64,000 nucleotides of DNA from Atrichornis clamosus (lineage: Eukaryota > Chordata > Aves > Passeriformes > Menuridae). Of this stretch, positions 37,195 to 50,004 are shown piece after piece. How positions within the stretch are numbered: position 1 is the first letter of the stretch; each line of letters begins with the position of its first letter. The notes below the pieces were generated by a model that saw nothing but the letters and a program-made list of their open reading frames with translations, had not been told where the DNA came from and did not search any database. Location of the stretch: positions 16,865-80,864 of the forward strand of contig WBMZ01003252.1 of the NCBI GenBank assembly GCA_013400975.1, given 5' to 3'. Position numbers and translations under genes: made by a program.

Positions 37195-37893
37195 TAGTTA
37201 GATCAGAAAACTCCAGTGAAAGAAGTAGTAGGAATAATGGACAATATATTGAACAAGCAATAAAGAAAATGCTGTCACAGAAAAGACAAATGCTGCTCTA
37301 GGTTGTGTTGATTGGAGCATCATGTGTGATACAAGACAGTTTTTCCACTCTCAGCTGAGCTTCCTTCAGAAAGATGCATTTAGTTTCGGCTACCACGTTT
37401 TTCAAAGGCTACAAATTAAAAGGACTTAAGAGAAGGGCACCAGAAATAATAAAATATTTTGAAAATAAGGCCCAGGAAGGAATCTTAAGTGATATGTTCA
37501 GGCTAGAGATGAGAAAACAAAAGGGAAACTTAAAAAATTTTGATGATTACATAAAGGGTTGTTACAATAGGAAAGGGACCAATTGTTCTAATTAATCAGT
37601 GGGGACAAAACAAGAAGAAATGGACTTCAGCTGCAACATAGATAATAGGGTTAAATATCAGGAAAAACTTTACAACTGCAGGAACAATAAGGACAGGAGC
37701 AAACCATCAAGAAGTTTTCCAGAATCACCTCCACTGCAGGATTTTAAGGCCAGACTTAATGTTGGTGTATCAGCAATGGTTTAAGTTTAATGAAATCAAT
37801 TTTGACACAATACATGAGGGAAGAAAAAAAGATTGGGCTGAATGACCTGCATGGGATATGTTTGCTGGTAAATAGCACTGTGATTCTCTGACC
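37195..37893 (+). mobile_element. CR1 LINE 3' fragment
   Basis: CR1 order is followed through AACAAGCAATAAAGAAAATG, GACAAATGCTGCTCTAGG, TTCAGGCTAGAGATGAG and TTAAATATCAGGAAAAAC. Next come GGAACAATAAGGACAGG, CCTCCACTGCAGG, TTTTAAGGCCAGACTTAA and GGCTGAATGACCTGCATGGG. It ends with GTGATTCTCTG, a remnant of the terminal octamer. This is the ORF2 end plus 3' UTR, truncated at the 5' end. The frame is broken and the copy is inactive. Confidence 0.8.
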
Positions 37894-39849
37894 CTGTGCA
37901 CTACAATGAGAGGCTTATTTGCTATTGTTGATTTTTTTTCCCCCTATCTGTAATCCCTGTCTTCATCTGCTTTCTCTCTGAGAGACTGCAGAGTTGTGGT
38001 TTCCAGGCTTTAATTAATACTGGTATCTACCCGCCTTATGCATTTAGAGATGTGACCACATTTCCCATCCTCAGAGCAGCTGGTGGCTGGTGTGCATTTA
38101 GGTATTGGCTGGGAACAAAAGTTTTCCTACCTTCCAGACACAGGGTGACTCTTTGGTCTAAGTAGTAGCTGGTTGTACCTGACACCTTTCTGCAGCATGC
38201 TACAGGCAAGAACAAGGTTTGTCTTTAAAGCTCTTTAGAACCTTTACCTCCGTACTTTCCATTAACTAGTAAAAGCACAGTTTATACCCTAAATATACAC
38301 TTTCTCTGCTTGGAGCATGGCAAATGCTAAAGTAAATTTCTTTCAGGAACACAGAGCCCCCAGCCTTACACTACCTGCTCGATCAACACCCTTTCTGTAG
38401 CTTGGGTTTTTTAAACTCAAGGTAAAAGTGCTGTGCATCTGCAAAATTAGCTTTAGGACTAGTATCAAAATCCAGGACAACAGCCATTTATATTAATGAC
38501 AAACTTTTTCAATTAGTCTACATATTCCTACATATGAATGCAAATCAGATTAATATTTAAGCCAAAATTCTGAGATACCAATATACAATTCACAGAAAGG
38601 CAGAGGGGGCATGTTTTTTCTTTTGTTGTCTACTGCATTGAAATACTAAGTGTCCTCAAACCTCTGCTTAATGACATAGACTGGAAATGAAGTAGCTGAA
38701 CGAACCCCCTATACGGACGTGTTCTGCCAACAACCATTCCAGTGCCAGCAATAAATTCCCAGACTAAACAGTTTAAATTTGGCATTCTTATTTGTGATGC
38801 TGTACTTATGCTACACGCACAAAATTGATTCTCTGAATTCAAAGTATTCTAGCAAATGAATTATTAGAAATATGAAATTTTGGCTGACAAAGATATGTCT
38901 ACAGTGAATTAATTTGATATTTGAACAAAACCCTCTTCATATAAAGAGAACTTTGTGATGGTTTCAACAACAATACCTACAGTCAGGGTCAGTCAGGTAT
39001 CCACTCTAATTCCTACTTTCAGGAGACTAAATCCAAAGCTGACTGGTGCCTGACAACCAGCTCTTAGATGAGGTGAGATGCTTATTTTAGTAACCATTGG
39101 AAATAAATTATTTTTGTATCAAATCTTAGTGATTTTTTTCCTAAATTTTACCTGGTTTAAAAAAAGAAATAGAAAATATTACTCTCTAAAACGGTTCTCA
39201 ATTTAAATTGGAATTTGTCCAAAGGCTAGTTCAGAGTGGTTTAGGTATTCTGACAAGAAAAGAGAAAGAAGTATGAATGCTTAAAAATGGACTAGAAAAC
39301 AAAACAAACAAAAAAAGCTTCCCAAGCATTTTGAAATGTGGACTTAATATGCATGTGTAGCAGCTGGATTGACACAATGGACCCTAACGGCTCCTTCAGG
39401 TTTCTTTCATACTGCATTATTCACTCTGTAGTCAGAGTACCAAAGACCACATTTTTGGGAAAAAACCTATATTTTTGCAAACAGCTGCATTTAGACAATG
39501 ACACAGGCAATGTTATCATATGACTATCACAATAGAAAAGTGCTCTTGTTTAATGGAAGTATTTAGTATCTGGATATAAGGTCGTCCATGAGTAGCATAG
39601 GATGCAAGTCAGACGCTGTTTGGTCCAGGACTATGAAACCTTTGGCTGACAGATTCCATAATCAAAAATAATGTAGCTTTGCCCTTTATTTCCTCACCTG
39701 CCAGTTTCCAAATATCTGAAATTTAAAAAATGTTGCTTACATAACTAAGTTAATTTTCTGTTAGAAATAATGAAAGATGTTTCAGATTTATTGAGCAATT
39801 TTATCTGATTTCTGAAAACCACTTTTGTCCACTCTTTTCTATTACAAGT
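37894..39849. other. Unique non-coding sequence
   Basis: No gene or transposon recognised in 2 kb. Pyrimidine-rich DNA occurs at 37925-37980. The AATTTAAATTGGAATT word near 39199-39214 is an AT-rich near-palindrome. Confidence 0.3.
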
Positions 39850-40190
39850 GAGTGTACTGTACTGGGAATACTGAGCTAATGCCCTCGAGGAAGACCATGT
39901 GACTGCAATTATTTATGAATTAACATGTCATAGATTTGAAGCTTTGAGACAAACACATTCCCCAGCTGCACATTTGTGACTTCTGAGTTTGTAAACGAAA
40001 CAGATGAAATAATGACTTGCTCTTCCTCTCTATTCCTCTTATATACTGGCTAGTTTACTTGCTAGATATGTAAAGACAGGCACACTTATGCAGATATTTA
40101 TCATTCACAGAGACTATGAATTGCCATTACTTTATCAGCTATGATAATAAATACTTGACGCCAGACTGGATTTCTCTACAAGTGATGTTA
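39850..40190. promoter_or_regulatory. Candidate conserved non-coding element
   Basis: Complex sequence with CAATTATTTATGAATTAAC, GCCATTACTTTATC and GATAATAAATAC words, plus a retained CpG at GACGCC. No ORF or splice pair. The call is inferred from texture. Confidence 0.25.
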
Positions 40191-41539
40191 TAATTTTTTT
40201 TAATACATTGTTTGCCTTTAGAGATACACAAATAATTTCTGAATGCTAAAGCTTCTTAAAGACAACACAGTACAGGAGTAAACCCCTGCAAATAAAGAGT
40301 TTATAAAACACAGTTTTATGTTCTTAGTCAATGCTTTAACTTAGTCTGTGCTCTCTGAGCCAAACAATAATTTGGCTGATATTATTAGATACATACTTGT
40401 TTGGTTTGTCCTGAAAACTTAAAAGTCAAGCTGAAATCATATTCAGATGTCTTAATCGATAGCACAAACATAAAGGCAAGAAATAGATGTAGAATACATA
40501 TGGTTTTGCTGTCAAATATAAACAAGTGTAGCTGATACACATACATACATATATTTGTTAACTGACTATGTAAATTGAGATGAAAGCCCATTTTCAAGCA
40601 TGACCTGTGATAAACAAATGCATATAAATAAAGAATAATACAAAATAACACTAAAATAACATCAATTAAAACAATTACAACAACTTCTAGTCATCATGAA
40701 GTATTGTTTCAGTTCCATCTTAAAACAGGAAAAGCTCTCAATTGTTCTTAAATCAACTGGTAACTGATTCCATATTTGTGGAGCCTTGAAACAAAAAGCT
40801 TTTTATCCCTAGTTTGTATTCATTCTAGGGCATGGTAGTTCCACGGAATGAATAGAGTGTAATGTATAAGCTGTGCTAAGGGAAAGCAGCAGGTTGAAAT
40901 AGTGGACACTGATTGACACAGTACTTTAATTGCTATTTTATATCCATATTTTAAAAATAAGATTTTGTAAGAGTAAAAAAAAGTAATGTCTAGAGTTGAC
41001 ATGACTGACAAATTGAAAGTGCAATTCAGATCTATGGAATTTTACATAGCGTTTGATGTTATGCCAGATATACATGCATAAATACAGAAAAAAATCCCAA
41101 AAAGCCTAGGCGAATATAATGTAGAAAAAAAGATTTGTAATTCTGCTAATCAGTCTAGTGTTATTAACTAGAATACTAAAACTGCCTCTTCATGCCTGTT
41201 TGAAGACAGTAGGGTATAGAGGAACTTAAAGCATGTATATGTGTGTGTGCATATATACAAAGTGCTTATTTACTGTCTCTTCTTTTAACATATAAACAAA
41301 CCATAAAAAATTCTCTTCAGTCCTTCAAACCCATTTATTTTTCAGGTATTGATTTCCATGTTTTCCCTAGAGAAATCCCCAAGAGTTTGGAGAACTGCTA
41401 GGATTATGACATCAAAAGGGACAAAAGATAGGAAGCTGTTTAATGACAGGAGGGTGGGACATTTAAATCATACTCTTTAAATTTTTTTTTTTTCTCATAA
41501 GCAATTATAGGACTTAAATTCTTGACAAACACTTGAGAA
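40191..41539. other. AT-rich unique sequence with short microsatellites
   Basis: Carries short (ATAC)-type DNA at 40537-40555 and a TG/TA stretch (ATGTATATGTGTGTGTGC) near 41233-41250, followed by a T-run at about 41481-41494. No gene recognised. Confidence 0.35.
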
Positions 41540-42540
41540 AAAGGCTCAGTCAGCCCTTTGAGAAAGAGCTCGGAATGCTGCCAGTTGCAAAGTTCCCTAG
41601 AAAGTCTTCATGAAAAGGGGGGAGTGTATCAAGATTTGATACTGTTAAAATTAAAAATAAAGATAAAAGTGAGAAAGCTCAGTGGCTGTTGTTTCTTTAC
41701 AATTCACAACGGCACTGCAAAAGACAAAGTAAAAAGAAGTACTTTTTACCCTTTCTCCATCTTTTATAAAGGTCAGATTCAGGGAATTGCTGCGCTTCCA
41801 CTGAACCCCCAAAAAAGAATACTCTGAGAATAGAAAAAAGAAGGGTGGCATGACTAGAAAGGCGAGATGTCTGTGTGAGAAAGGCTTTTTGGAAAAGAGC
41901 CTGTCGCCCACAAAGTACTGCAGCTTAAAGTACTCAAAGCTGTGTCTGAGACAAGCCATGGCTCCTGCACACAGACAGAAGGGGAGGCCTATGCCGTACC
42001 CCGAATGGTCTGCACTGTTGGTACCCATCCCTGGGGCGGGCAGGAAACCTCCTGCTCACCCTTTCACAAACTCGGGAATGAGTCACACCTTGGCCAGGGC
42101 ACTGTCACAATTTGTTACCACTCAGCATTAGCCACTGTCTTGTAATCAACCGAGGAACAGTGCAAAAATGGTACTTTTCTAGAAACAGAACTGCTGAGAT
42201 GGAGCAAAAAGGTCTATGTGTGTGGATTTATGACCCTGGAGACTGCAAACCTGCTGGACCACAGCCTTGCAAATGGAGTAAGGGGACAGTAGGCCACACA
42301 ATACTTTTGCAGACATAGCTCACTTTCCAACCACTCTGAGCCCTACCTCCCATGCTGCCGTATGCCACAATGCCCTTTTATTCTGGTTTCTTACCAAAGA
42401 TGAGGATTTTGAAATCTAACGCCATGCCTGTCCAAGAGGTGAGCTATGTTATTTGTAACTCCCCAGCACCTGCAAAGGCACAGAATGGAGCTGTCCTGGA
42501 GGGTGAGCAGTTTGGTCAGCCCAGCTGCTTGCAGTAACTA
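41540..42540. other. GC-richer block with several overlapping ORFs, function unknown
   Basis: Overlapping ORFs lie on both strands (plus: 41558-41827, 41850-42131, 41942-42145, 42112-42318, 42352-42537; minus: 41651-42028, 125 codons). None has a recognisable domain, and their density follows from a locally higher GC content. The part at 41960-42150 has retained CpGs, a TGAGTCA AP-1-type site (about 42079-42085) and a CTTGGCC word. It may be an old unrecognised transposon, a regulatory region, or both. Confidence 0.2.
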
Positions 42541-45319
42541 ACACAGTCCTATTTTATCCTCACTGTTATTAACTTACACAAAAATCATACGTCTTCTTTT
42601 GTGAATGCAGAAAAATTTCTAGAGGGAAAACTAAAACAACAAGATCAAAAACTAGGACCCAATTAAAGTAAAGGCTGTTTCCTCATTCTTGCCTTAAATA
42701 TCAAGGAAGGTTTTTGTAGGGGATCTGCATGTCACTGATAGTCTGATATTTAAATCTTGCACAAGATGAAAGACTGACAAATGCAGAAAAAAAGTATATT
42801 ATGTTTTGTTTTACTCAATTCTTCTGAAGTAAACAAATATGAGATATGTATGCATTGCATCATGCAATGAACTAATAATTGCAGAAATAAAACCCATGGC
42901 CAGGTTTAGGTTTAGACACATCTTTATGAGAACATAATGTTACAGTTAGAGTCTGACTAGTGAGAACCTCTCATCTGAACTGAGTCATTCTCAGAATCAC
43001 TGTGGGGAGTGTAGAGAAAAAAAATCTGAGTTTAGAAAGGACAGACAGTAAAGCAGTAGGTTAATATTACAGCCTTGTGGGAATAGAAGGGTGTCTGTGA
43101 GTGAAATAATGATATTCAGACTGCAAGCTCTGTAAATCGACAACACCAAAGCACTGCAAGAGAGAACACTGTTCTTTGGAATGTATGTTTAATCTGGTTG
43201 TATTACCCCTTAATAATCAGATAGCCCTGGTGTCCTAAAGTCCAAAAAACCAAAATAAAAATAAATTAAATTAAGACAAAATAATCATTTCGAGAAAAGC
43301 TACACAGTAGGGGAAAACTGGCAAAGTATGGTGCAGCTTTTTAACTTGTCACACATAAACACAGTGATGCACTTTTAAACTTTGCACCTTCATGAAAATC
43401 AACTTTTCTGAAATTGGGAGTCAAAGCAATGACCATTCTCAGCTGCAGCACATCACCTAATGGGTTGCCAATTATAGGACACTATTTTGCTGTAACAGGA
43501 CAACCATGTGATAATTCCACTGCAAACTAGTAGAGCTCTGCAGAAAACTTGAGTTTCTGCTGTGGCATTATAACTTTATAACATAGTCAGTCAATAACTT
43601 ATCTCCAATGGGTCTCAGAATGGCAGCTGTAATTGTCTCTGGTTTTGCTATTTTAGTGTCTTTATAGTTCACACTGCTCCTTCTCTAGCTCTGTCCTGTG
43701 ATTGCTGATAGAAATCAAATGGATCTGATACTCTTCATCTGAATATATCTAGTAAGCTGGTGTCCTTAATTAAACACAGTGAATATTCACAATGGAAGAA
43801 GGCAAAAATGTGAGAAGAATTCTCCAAATTCTAAATTGTTTTTTTCTACTCACACAATAAGAGACAAGAATTTTTAAAAATAATCTACTTCTGATACAGC
43901 AATCACATGTTGCATTAAATAATCCAAAACTCACTATAAGGGAAATCTAATTTTCAGTAGCAGCTCTCTAGCCTTGAAATTTCAGCCAAATTCTTTGGTT
44001 AAGATATTCTGAAGACAAATAATATGTCTTCTTTAAATCTCACAGCAGGAAAGGTTATGTTTAGAAGAAAATGAAAATTTAAAAAAGGGCACCTGGGCAC
44101 TTCTAGCCATGAAACTAAGCCAAGAAGAATCATCTGTGACTGTGACTCAAAAAAAGGTTAAACACCTTTCTCAGATGAAATCAAAATTTTCTGTAAGAAG
44201 TGCCTAGTTTCTGTGAAAGAAGAGAGTGAAAGATATCTACTTCCCCAAGACAAGAAGAGATTAGTGATTAAACAAGAGTCAGTGAAAGTTAGAACTAGAA
44301 ACCCAAGCAGAGTAATAGCTAGAAACAGGTGTGAGAGAACTTCTGAAACCCACAGTTAATCAGAGAGTGGATAAAAGAGGTGCATTACTGGAAGATGTGG
44401 GAGGCAAGAGATGACTATAAGATGACTTCTAGCAACATGGGGTTGAGGCAGAAAGAATCAGCCTGATTGAAGACAGCTGAAAGAGGGTCCATTCTGTTCA
44501 CTTGGTTAATTCAGGGGTTTGCTGAGTAGTCCCAGTTAGGCTGAGTGATCTGCAGCATAGAACAGGGTCTTGAGGTTTTAAGGGCTCCCGAAACCCATGG
44601 AGGCTACAGTCCTCTGCCTAATTTTAAGAACTTGAAAGACAAGTGAAGGTTATGACAATAGTTCTTCAAAACTCCCTCTAGAAGGGAAACAAAATTCCTA
44701 AGAGTAAATTCTGTACTAGATAGGTTGACCTGCTTTCAAGGGAAATGAATATCTCTGTTGGTTACAGACGAATTTGAGAGAAACTAAGTGTCAGCACACC
44801 TCTGATATGCATAGAAGGTATGTCAGCCTTTGTAAAGAAGAGAAATTTTAGTGGGATTACAAGTTTCTAAGAAGAAAAAATTCTTAGAAGAAGGAGGTGT
44901 TTCTGCAACTACTTTATGGAGTGAAAGTGGTGACACCTTGGTGAACCCAAGGAAAGATACTAGATGGAAAGAGAATGAGTTAGTAAGTCAAGTGGAGCAA
45001 AAAAGCCCTTGGTCCATGATTCCATCAGGGTAGAAACCAATAAGCCCATAAAATAATGAGGACTAGGATTCAGACACTCAGGGTAACATCTTATCTTGCT
45101 ATAATGCTGAGAAAATCATGGGGACAGAGCGGTAGAAGAAGAATTTGATATAACAAAAAAAAAAAAAAGTCTTGTAAAGGAACTAACTCCTGTTGTTCAC
45201 CCACTTTCAGATTGAGGCTTGCTTTTTTTTTTTTCCTGGTTTACCTCCATTCACATCATAGTGCATACAGAAAGACCAAGGTTAAATAGATTATTTGCCT
45301 GATATTTTTCAATTTCTCT
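42541..45319. other. Unique non-coding sequence
   Basis: No exon or named repeat. The stretch 43350-43680 is complex and may hold regulatory sequence. Around 44190-44640 the DNA is purine-rich and unrecognised. An A-run lies at 45156-45169 and a T-run at 45223-45234. Confidence 0.3.
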
Positions 45320-45680
45320 GCCAACTAACTTGCTATGGAAGATAATGGTCTTCTTGAAAAACTGCTTTTTCAGGCCTCCGACAGGAGCCTCTCTGAAATT
45401 GAGAGAGGTCAAAAGAAGTCAGCTGCCATTTTCACTCCCATTTTTTATGGAAATGGGCAACACATTTGTGAAGACATTGCAAAGGCTCTAAGGCAATCAC
45501 TCTTTCAATTTGTCCAATATTAGTTTCAATAAGAACTGAGAAGAGAAACAATTGCCAGCAGCCCCTACTTGATTTGTTAAGACTCGCTCTTGTCCACTTC
45601 AAATCACCTTTGACATTTACGAGCTCAACTTTGCAAACATCATTTGAGTATTATTATTTTATCTGATGCCTCTATTATGC
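45320..45680. promoter_or_regulatory. Candidate conserved non-coding element
   Basis: About 360 bp of complex repeat-free sequence. It holds GAGAGAGGTCAAAAG (a nuclear-receptor-like AGGTCA half site near 45406), CACCTTTGACA (TCF/LEF-like) and CAATTTGTCCAATATTAG. Retained CpGs occur at CCTCCGACAGG, CTCGCTC and TTACGAGC. A 62-codon ORF has no domain. Confidence 0.3.
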
Positions 45681-47089
45681 CAGTGCCTAGGATACCATCA
45701 TGCTAAAAGAGATGCATAGGTATCAAGAACACATTGTTTCTTGTGTCCCCACTTTGTGAAAAACGAGGAAGCTTTTGTTCTTGTATACAGACCCAATGCC
45801 ACTAGTGCTACATATGCAAAGCATAGGAGTTTGTTAAAATTTATGTGTATATATCCAAAGTCAGTTCGAAAAAAGGAAGGTCTAATTTGGCAGAGATTTA
45901 CACTGACACTAGCATATTGATAAGAAATTAGCTTTTCCCTGCACCTACATTCTTCTCTGCAGAAAACATATTTGTAAAACTCATAGGGCATAACAAGCAA
46001 ATAAGTATTAATAGAAATAATAATATTTAAATAAATACAGGTTTGTACTCTTTACAGCATGCAACAGGTTGTATGCCCACAGTTCTGCAGAGTCACAGGA
46101 AAAAGAAGTAAAATAAAACCATCTCAAACAAGGTTACAGTGGTATTGACAAATATTCCTAGGACACAAATGCTCAGTATGATTTACTCAGTATGAGTCCA
46201 GTGCATGCAATTTAGGTGTTGGAAGAAAATGTCTATCTGGGTCAAAGAATTTGAGATAGTGTCCCAAAAAGAGAGTGAAAGTAACAACACTGTGGGAAGG
46301 GTGGTGTTTGGTAGCTTGTGCAGATTCTTACAGAAGAGATGCCACTTTGCCTGAAGCCAAAATTGTACAGCACGTGCATTCTGCCTATGGTCTCCTGTAA
46401 GGCTGAAATTCCGAGACTGTCAAAGAAAAGGGATATTAATTGGAACACAAATGATAGAAGAGTGGAATGGGCAATGCTGAGGACCACTTTTAGAGACCTG
46501 AATGGCTTTGTGGGTTTGATAACATACACTGTATCTGCAATAAATTCTGTGTCAGGATACAGAGACAGCCAGGATGGCTTTCAGCATGTGGGACCCCAGG
46601 CAGGTTATGGCTGGGGTCCTAAATAAAATTTAAAATGAAGAAATTAATGCAAGGGAGGAAAGTTAGTGTTTGCCTGACAGTTTTCATATAACTGTGAGAG
46701 AATAATAATGTTTTTGGGAATGCTCCTTAGTGAGGGAAAAGTTGACGATAATGGAACTGAGCTGGACTGAGCAAAGTTTCTGTAGTATTTGTAATGAAAT
46801 TCTGTTTGTAGGTCCTTTTTAAAATTTTACCTGCTCACAAGTACTTAGCAACAATAAGCTTCAGGCATTCTGGAAATACACACTTGGAATTATTTTAATA
46901 TAGATTCTTTCTTGTGTGTTTGAAGAAATATTTAAAAGTTTCTTAAAATACTGTGTTGTAAAGAGTAAATAAATATGAAATGTGCAGAATTAATAGCAAA
47001 AGAATAGGTGAAGTCTTTTCTTCCCTTTTTAACTTGGGTGCAGAAAAACATATGCTCTAAGGAATAAACCATCAAATATCCTTTGCATG
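45681..47089. other. Unique non-coding sequence
   Basis: ORFs of 95-102 codons occur on both strands near 45698-46626 without known domains. A small duplication of CTCAGTATGA lies at about 46172-46195. Nothing else recognised. Confidence 0.3.
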
Positions 47090-47700
47090 TAAGCCATCTC
47101 TCATTGGTTGCAAGAAAGCTACAAAAAATTCTATTGACTGCATTGCGGAAGGATCAATGCCACTGACACCTTGATATTTGCTCCCACTTTCCATTTACTT
47201 TTCACTTGTGACTTTAAAATATAAGTGACAATGAAGCATTGTCTCTATGGTATATAAATGGCTGCTTATTTCCTGCATTTACTCTGGCTTTCTTAGGGGA
47301 AAGGGGATTTACAGTTAATAACAAATCCCGTTCCACATTTGGATTATTCCTGTGTACAGTAAAAACTCCTTGAATTTCAAATAATGCCAATTTCCATCTC
47401 AGCTGGAGAGGCGGTGGGGACTCTGGTGCGTGCTTTTTATCTCAGAACTGTAAGTGCTGTGGTAAAGGACTTGGCCACAAATAATCCCACATGTCACCAA
47501 GGCTAGTGATAAGCAAAAGCTTGCAGAAAGGCCCTTGCTCCCTAATCTTCACAGACCTGTCACCCTGCACTAGGACAGTCTCCAGAGCAGGTGAGCCGCA
47601 GTGATCAGCCCGAGGCACAGCGGGTGCTGCCGTCCTGGTCTTTGTGCTCCGGGCAGTTCTGTGCACAAGGAGCATGGAAATGTCCACCACCCTTGATTGT
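47090..47700. promoter_or_regulatory. Candidate conserved segment followed by a CpG-richer patch
   Basis: The part at 47090-47260 is complex (TCATTGGTTG CCAAT-type word, TTTTCACTTGTGAC), typical of non-coding conserved DNA. The part at 47405-47680 is GC-richer with several CpGs (GAGGCGG, GTGCGTG, GAGCCGC, GCCCGAGG, AGCGGG, GCCGTC, CTCCGGG). An 82-codon minus ORF there has no domain. The two parts may be unrelated. Confidence 0.2.
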
Positions 47701-48184
47701 TACCAGTAATGGATGGGCATGTGGAGAATGATTTAACTGATTAGACCAAAACTGTCTCTAAAAATGTTTTATCAGTTGTCATCAACATGCAAAAGAAGGA
47801 GCCCAGCAGACAGTATTAAACACACACTTCAACACTACCTAACTAAAATCTTCATAGGAAGGGAGAGACAAATAAATAGAAATGCATCCTTGTGGATTTT
47901 TTTAAAGAATACATTTATCACAAAAGGGTTTTTTTTAATAAAGAAAAATGAACGGAGGATCATATTGAAACTCCAGAAAACAATTCCTTTAAAAACTATG
48001 ACAAACTCAGATAGAAGCAGAGTTATTGTTTAGTTTATCTAGTGTTATGTTCCCTCTATTTAATCTATTTGTCAGGTTTCTTTCTGGTACATCCATTATT
48101 AGAGTATACTAGCATACATTTAATCCTAGTACAACAAATTATATATCCCTTTAACCAGTATCTTACTCTCTGCCAACAGAATTA
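47701..48184. other. AT-rich unique sequence
   Basis: T-run near 47927-47936. No gene or repeat recognised. Confidence 0.3.
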
Positions 48185-48430
48185 AACCTAATGAAATATA
48201 TCAATATTGAAAACTCTAATGATGGCAATTACTTTGGCTACAAAATAATTGTAACCAGTAAAAATCACTCGTGTAATGTTACGGTGGCAATGTCTAGGGA
48301 ATGGGAACAGCATGGCAGCAATATTCAACAAGGAAATCAGCACCCCCTCCCAACCCTGGAACCACTAATAACTTCAGCTGAAACAATTGACAGAGGGGAA
48401 ATGAATCATTCTCTTTGACAAGAACAAAAC
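48185..48430. promoter_or_regulatory. Candidate conserved non-coding element
   Basis: Complex segment with CAAAATAATTGTAACC, ACTCGTGTAATGTTACGG and GAAACAATTGACAG words and two CpGs. A 75-codon ORF has no domain. Confidence 0.25.
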
Positions 48431-48489
48431 CATATTAAAATGTAATAGTTTATTAAACAACTGACTTCAGAAGTTAAATTAGTAAATTG

Positions 48490-48800
48490 TATCTCCATGG
48501 GTTTTAAGAAGTACTGTCTGATCACCATAATGGATTGCCTACAAACTTTTATCTTAGCCATCGCCTCCAGAGTTGCTGTATTTAATTATTTAAACATTGT
48601 ATTAATGAAACATGTTATACTGGTAAGAAAACTACTTTTATCACAGCACATGAAAGAAAAAAATATGTGGTTTACACTGCACAATTGCATTTGCATCCCC
48701 ATTGCAAATAGCAAAAAGCGTCCTTTCCCTGACTCTCTCTTTCCAGCTGCTCTGCAGAACTAATTTAGTGGCTGCCATTGTTCTTGATTCTGACTTGATT
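48490..48800. promoter_or_regulatory. Candidate conserved non-coding element
   Basis: Complex segment with CTGTATTTAATTATTTAAAC, a nearly palindromic homeodomain-rich stretch. GCACAATTGCATTTGCATCC (about 48680-48699) contains an octamer-like ATTTGCAT site, and a CATTGCAAAT copy follows (48701-48710) in the other orientation. No splice pair. ORFs on both strands lack domains. Confidence 0.3.
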
Positions 48801-49540
48801 TTTAAAAATAGAAAAAAAAAAAAAAGAAACATTTTGGTGTACCTGTTGTGTTGTGTTATGATCCACTGTAATTTCAATTTATGGTACATAAGAACATGCC
48901 ACTACAGCACTAGATTTCACCATGTGCAAAAACTCTAGTAGTGCTGGAAATTGATGTCATAGCACATTTTACAATGTATATCTATTCAGATAATGCATAG
49001 AACACATGAAATTAAAAAAAAGAAAAAAGGGAATAGTCATGGAACAAATGAGGTTAGACAGAACCACTCTGATTTGTGCATGTGTCCTTTAGAGACTGGG
49101 AACCTCTGCTGCAGAATGAAGACCTCTGTCATTTGAGCTATTGAGAACCTAGCAGCAATAGTAGATTGTCAGCTTTTTTTTAGTGGATCAGCCACAAGAG
49201 GGAAGTAAGACACAAGTGGGTTTCAGGTGTTTTCTGACATTAGAGTGATACTGTAAATTAAGAAAACTTGGAAAAAAATTCCATGTTCTGGATAGCAGTA
49301 GGATCTCAAGATGATCTTCTGCTTATCTCTGCTCAGAGTTGAAGCCTCTCCCTCAGGTTCTATTCCGGCCCTATCTTCTCCAGCTGCCATCCTGTCTTTC
49401 TCCTTGACCAACTGTCCCAAGAGGGATAAAAGAATTTGGCAAAGTGTTCTGGGGCATGTGAAAGACCAAAACTTAAGTACTTAAATGGAAAATGCAGAAA
49501 TGAACAAAATATTAATCATACGAGCTTGCAGTTAAGCACC
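48801..49540. other. Unique AT-rich sequence
   Basis: Contains an A-run at 48812-48825. Nothing else recognised. Confidence 0.3.
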
Positions 49541-49855
49541 TTTGAGAGCCCTTAAGAAGAGAGACTTGGCTTGGAAATCTGCACTACGAACACACTCGTT
49601 GAATAATCATGTTTCGTGGAAGGAGAATTCAAATGCACTGTGGAATCCTTTACAGAAGTATCCAGCAATACTTTTTCTTCTCACAAGGCACAAGAAAAAA
49701 ATATACATTTGCAAAGCATATTTTGCAGACCTGCAAACTCTTCATTGGAAAAATGGTAACAATATTTCTCTTCCTTACTGTTGTATTTCAAATGCTAATG
49801 ATTTAAAAATACTGCAAGAACTGCTTGGAAAGCATTTAAAATTTTAAAAATATTA
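49541..49855. promoter_or_regulatory. Candidate conserved non-coding element
   Basis: A 101-codon plus ORF (49542-49847) and a second overlapping frame run through it, neither with a domain. The DNA is complex, with CTACGAACACACTCGTTG, GAATAATCATGTTTCG and ATTTGCAAAGCATATTTTGC words. I favour a non-coding element. Confidence 0.25.
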
Positions 49856-50004
49856 AAAAGCCATTCCTTAACTGCCTAAATTCTGTGTTAAAAATCTAAC
49901 TGCTATTAGGTAGCTACCCTTCACAGCTAGAAGAACAGGTACACTGTGAATTAAACCAAATAAGAGACCCTTTTCTTAGGGAAGAAAGAACAAAACCATG
50001 ATCT
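49856..50004. other. Spacer
   Basis: Short AT-rich spacer before the CR1. No feature recognised. Confidence 0.3.

Noticed and set aside
41651..42028. 125-codon minus-strand ORF
   Set aside because: Overlapped by several plus-strand frames and matches no family; explained by locally higher GC.
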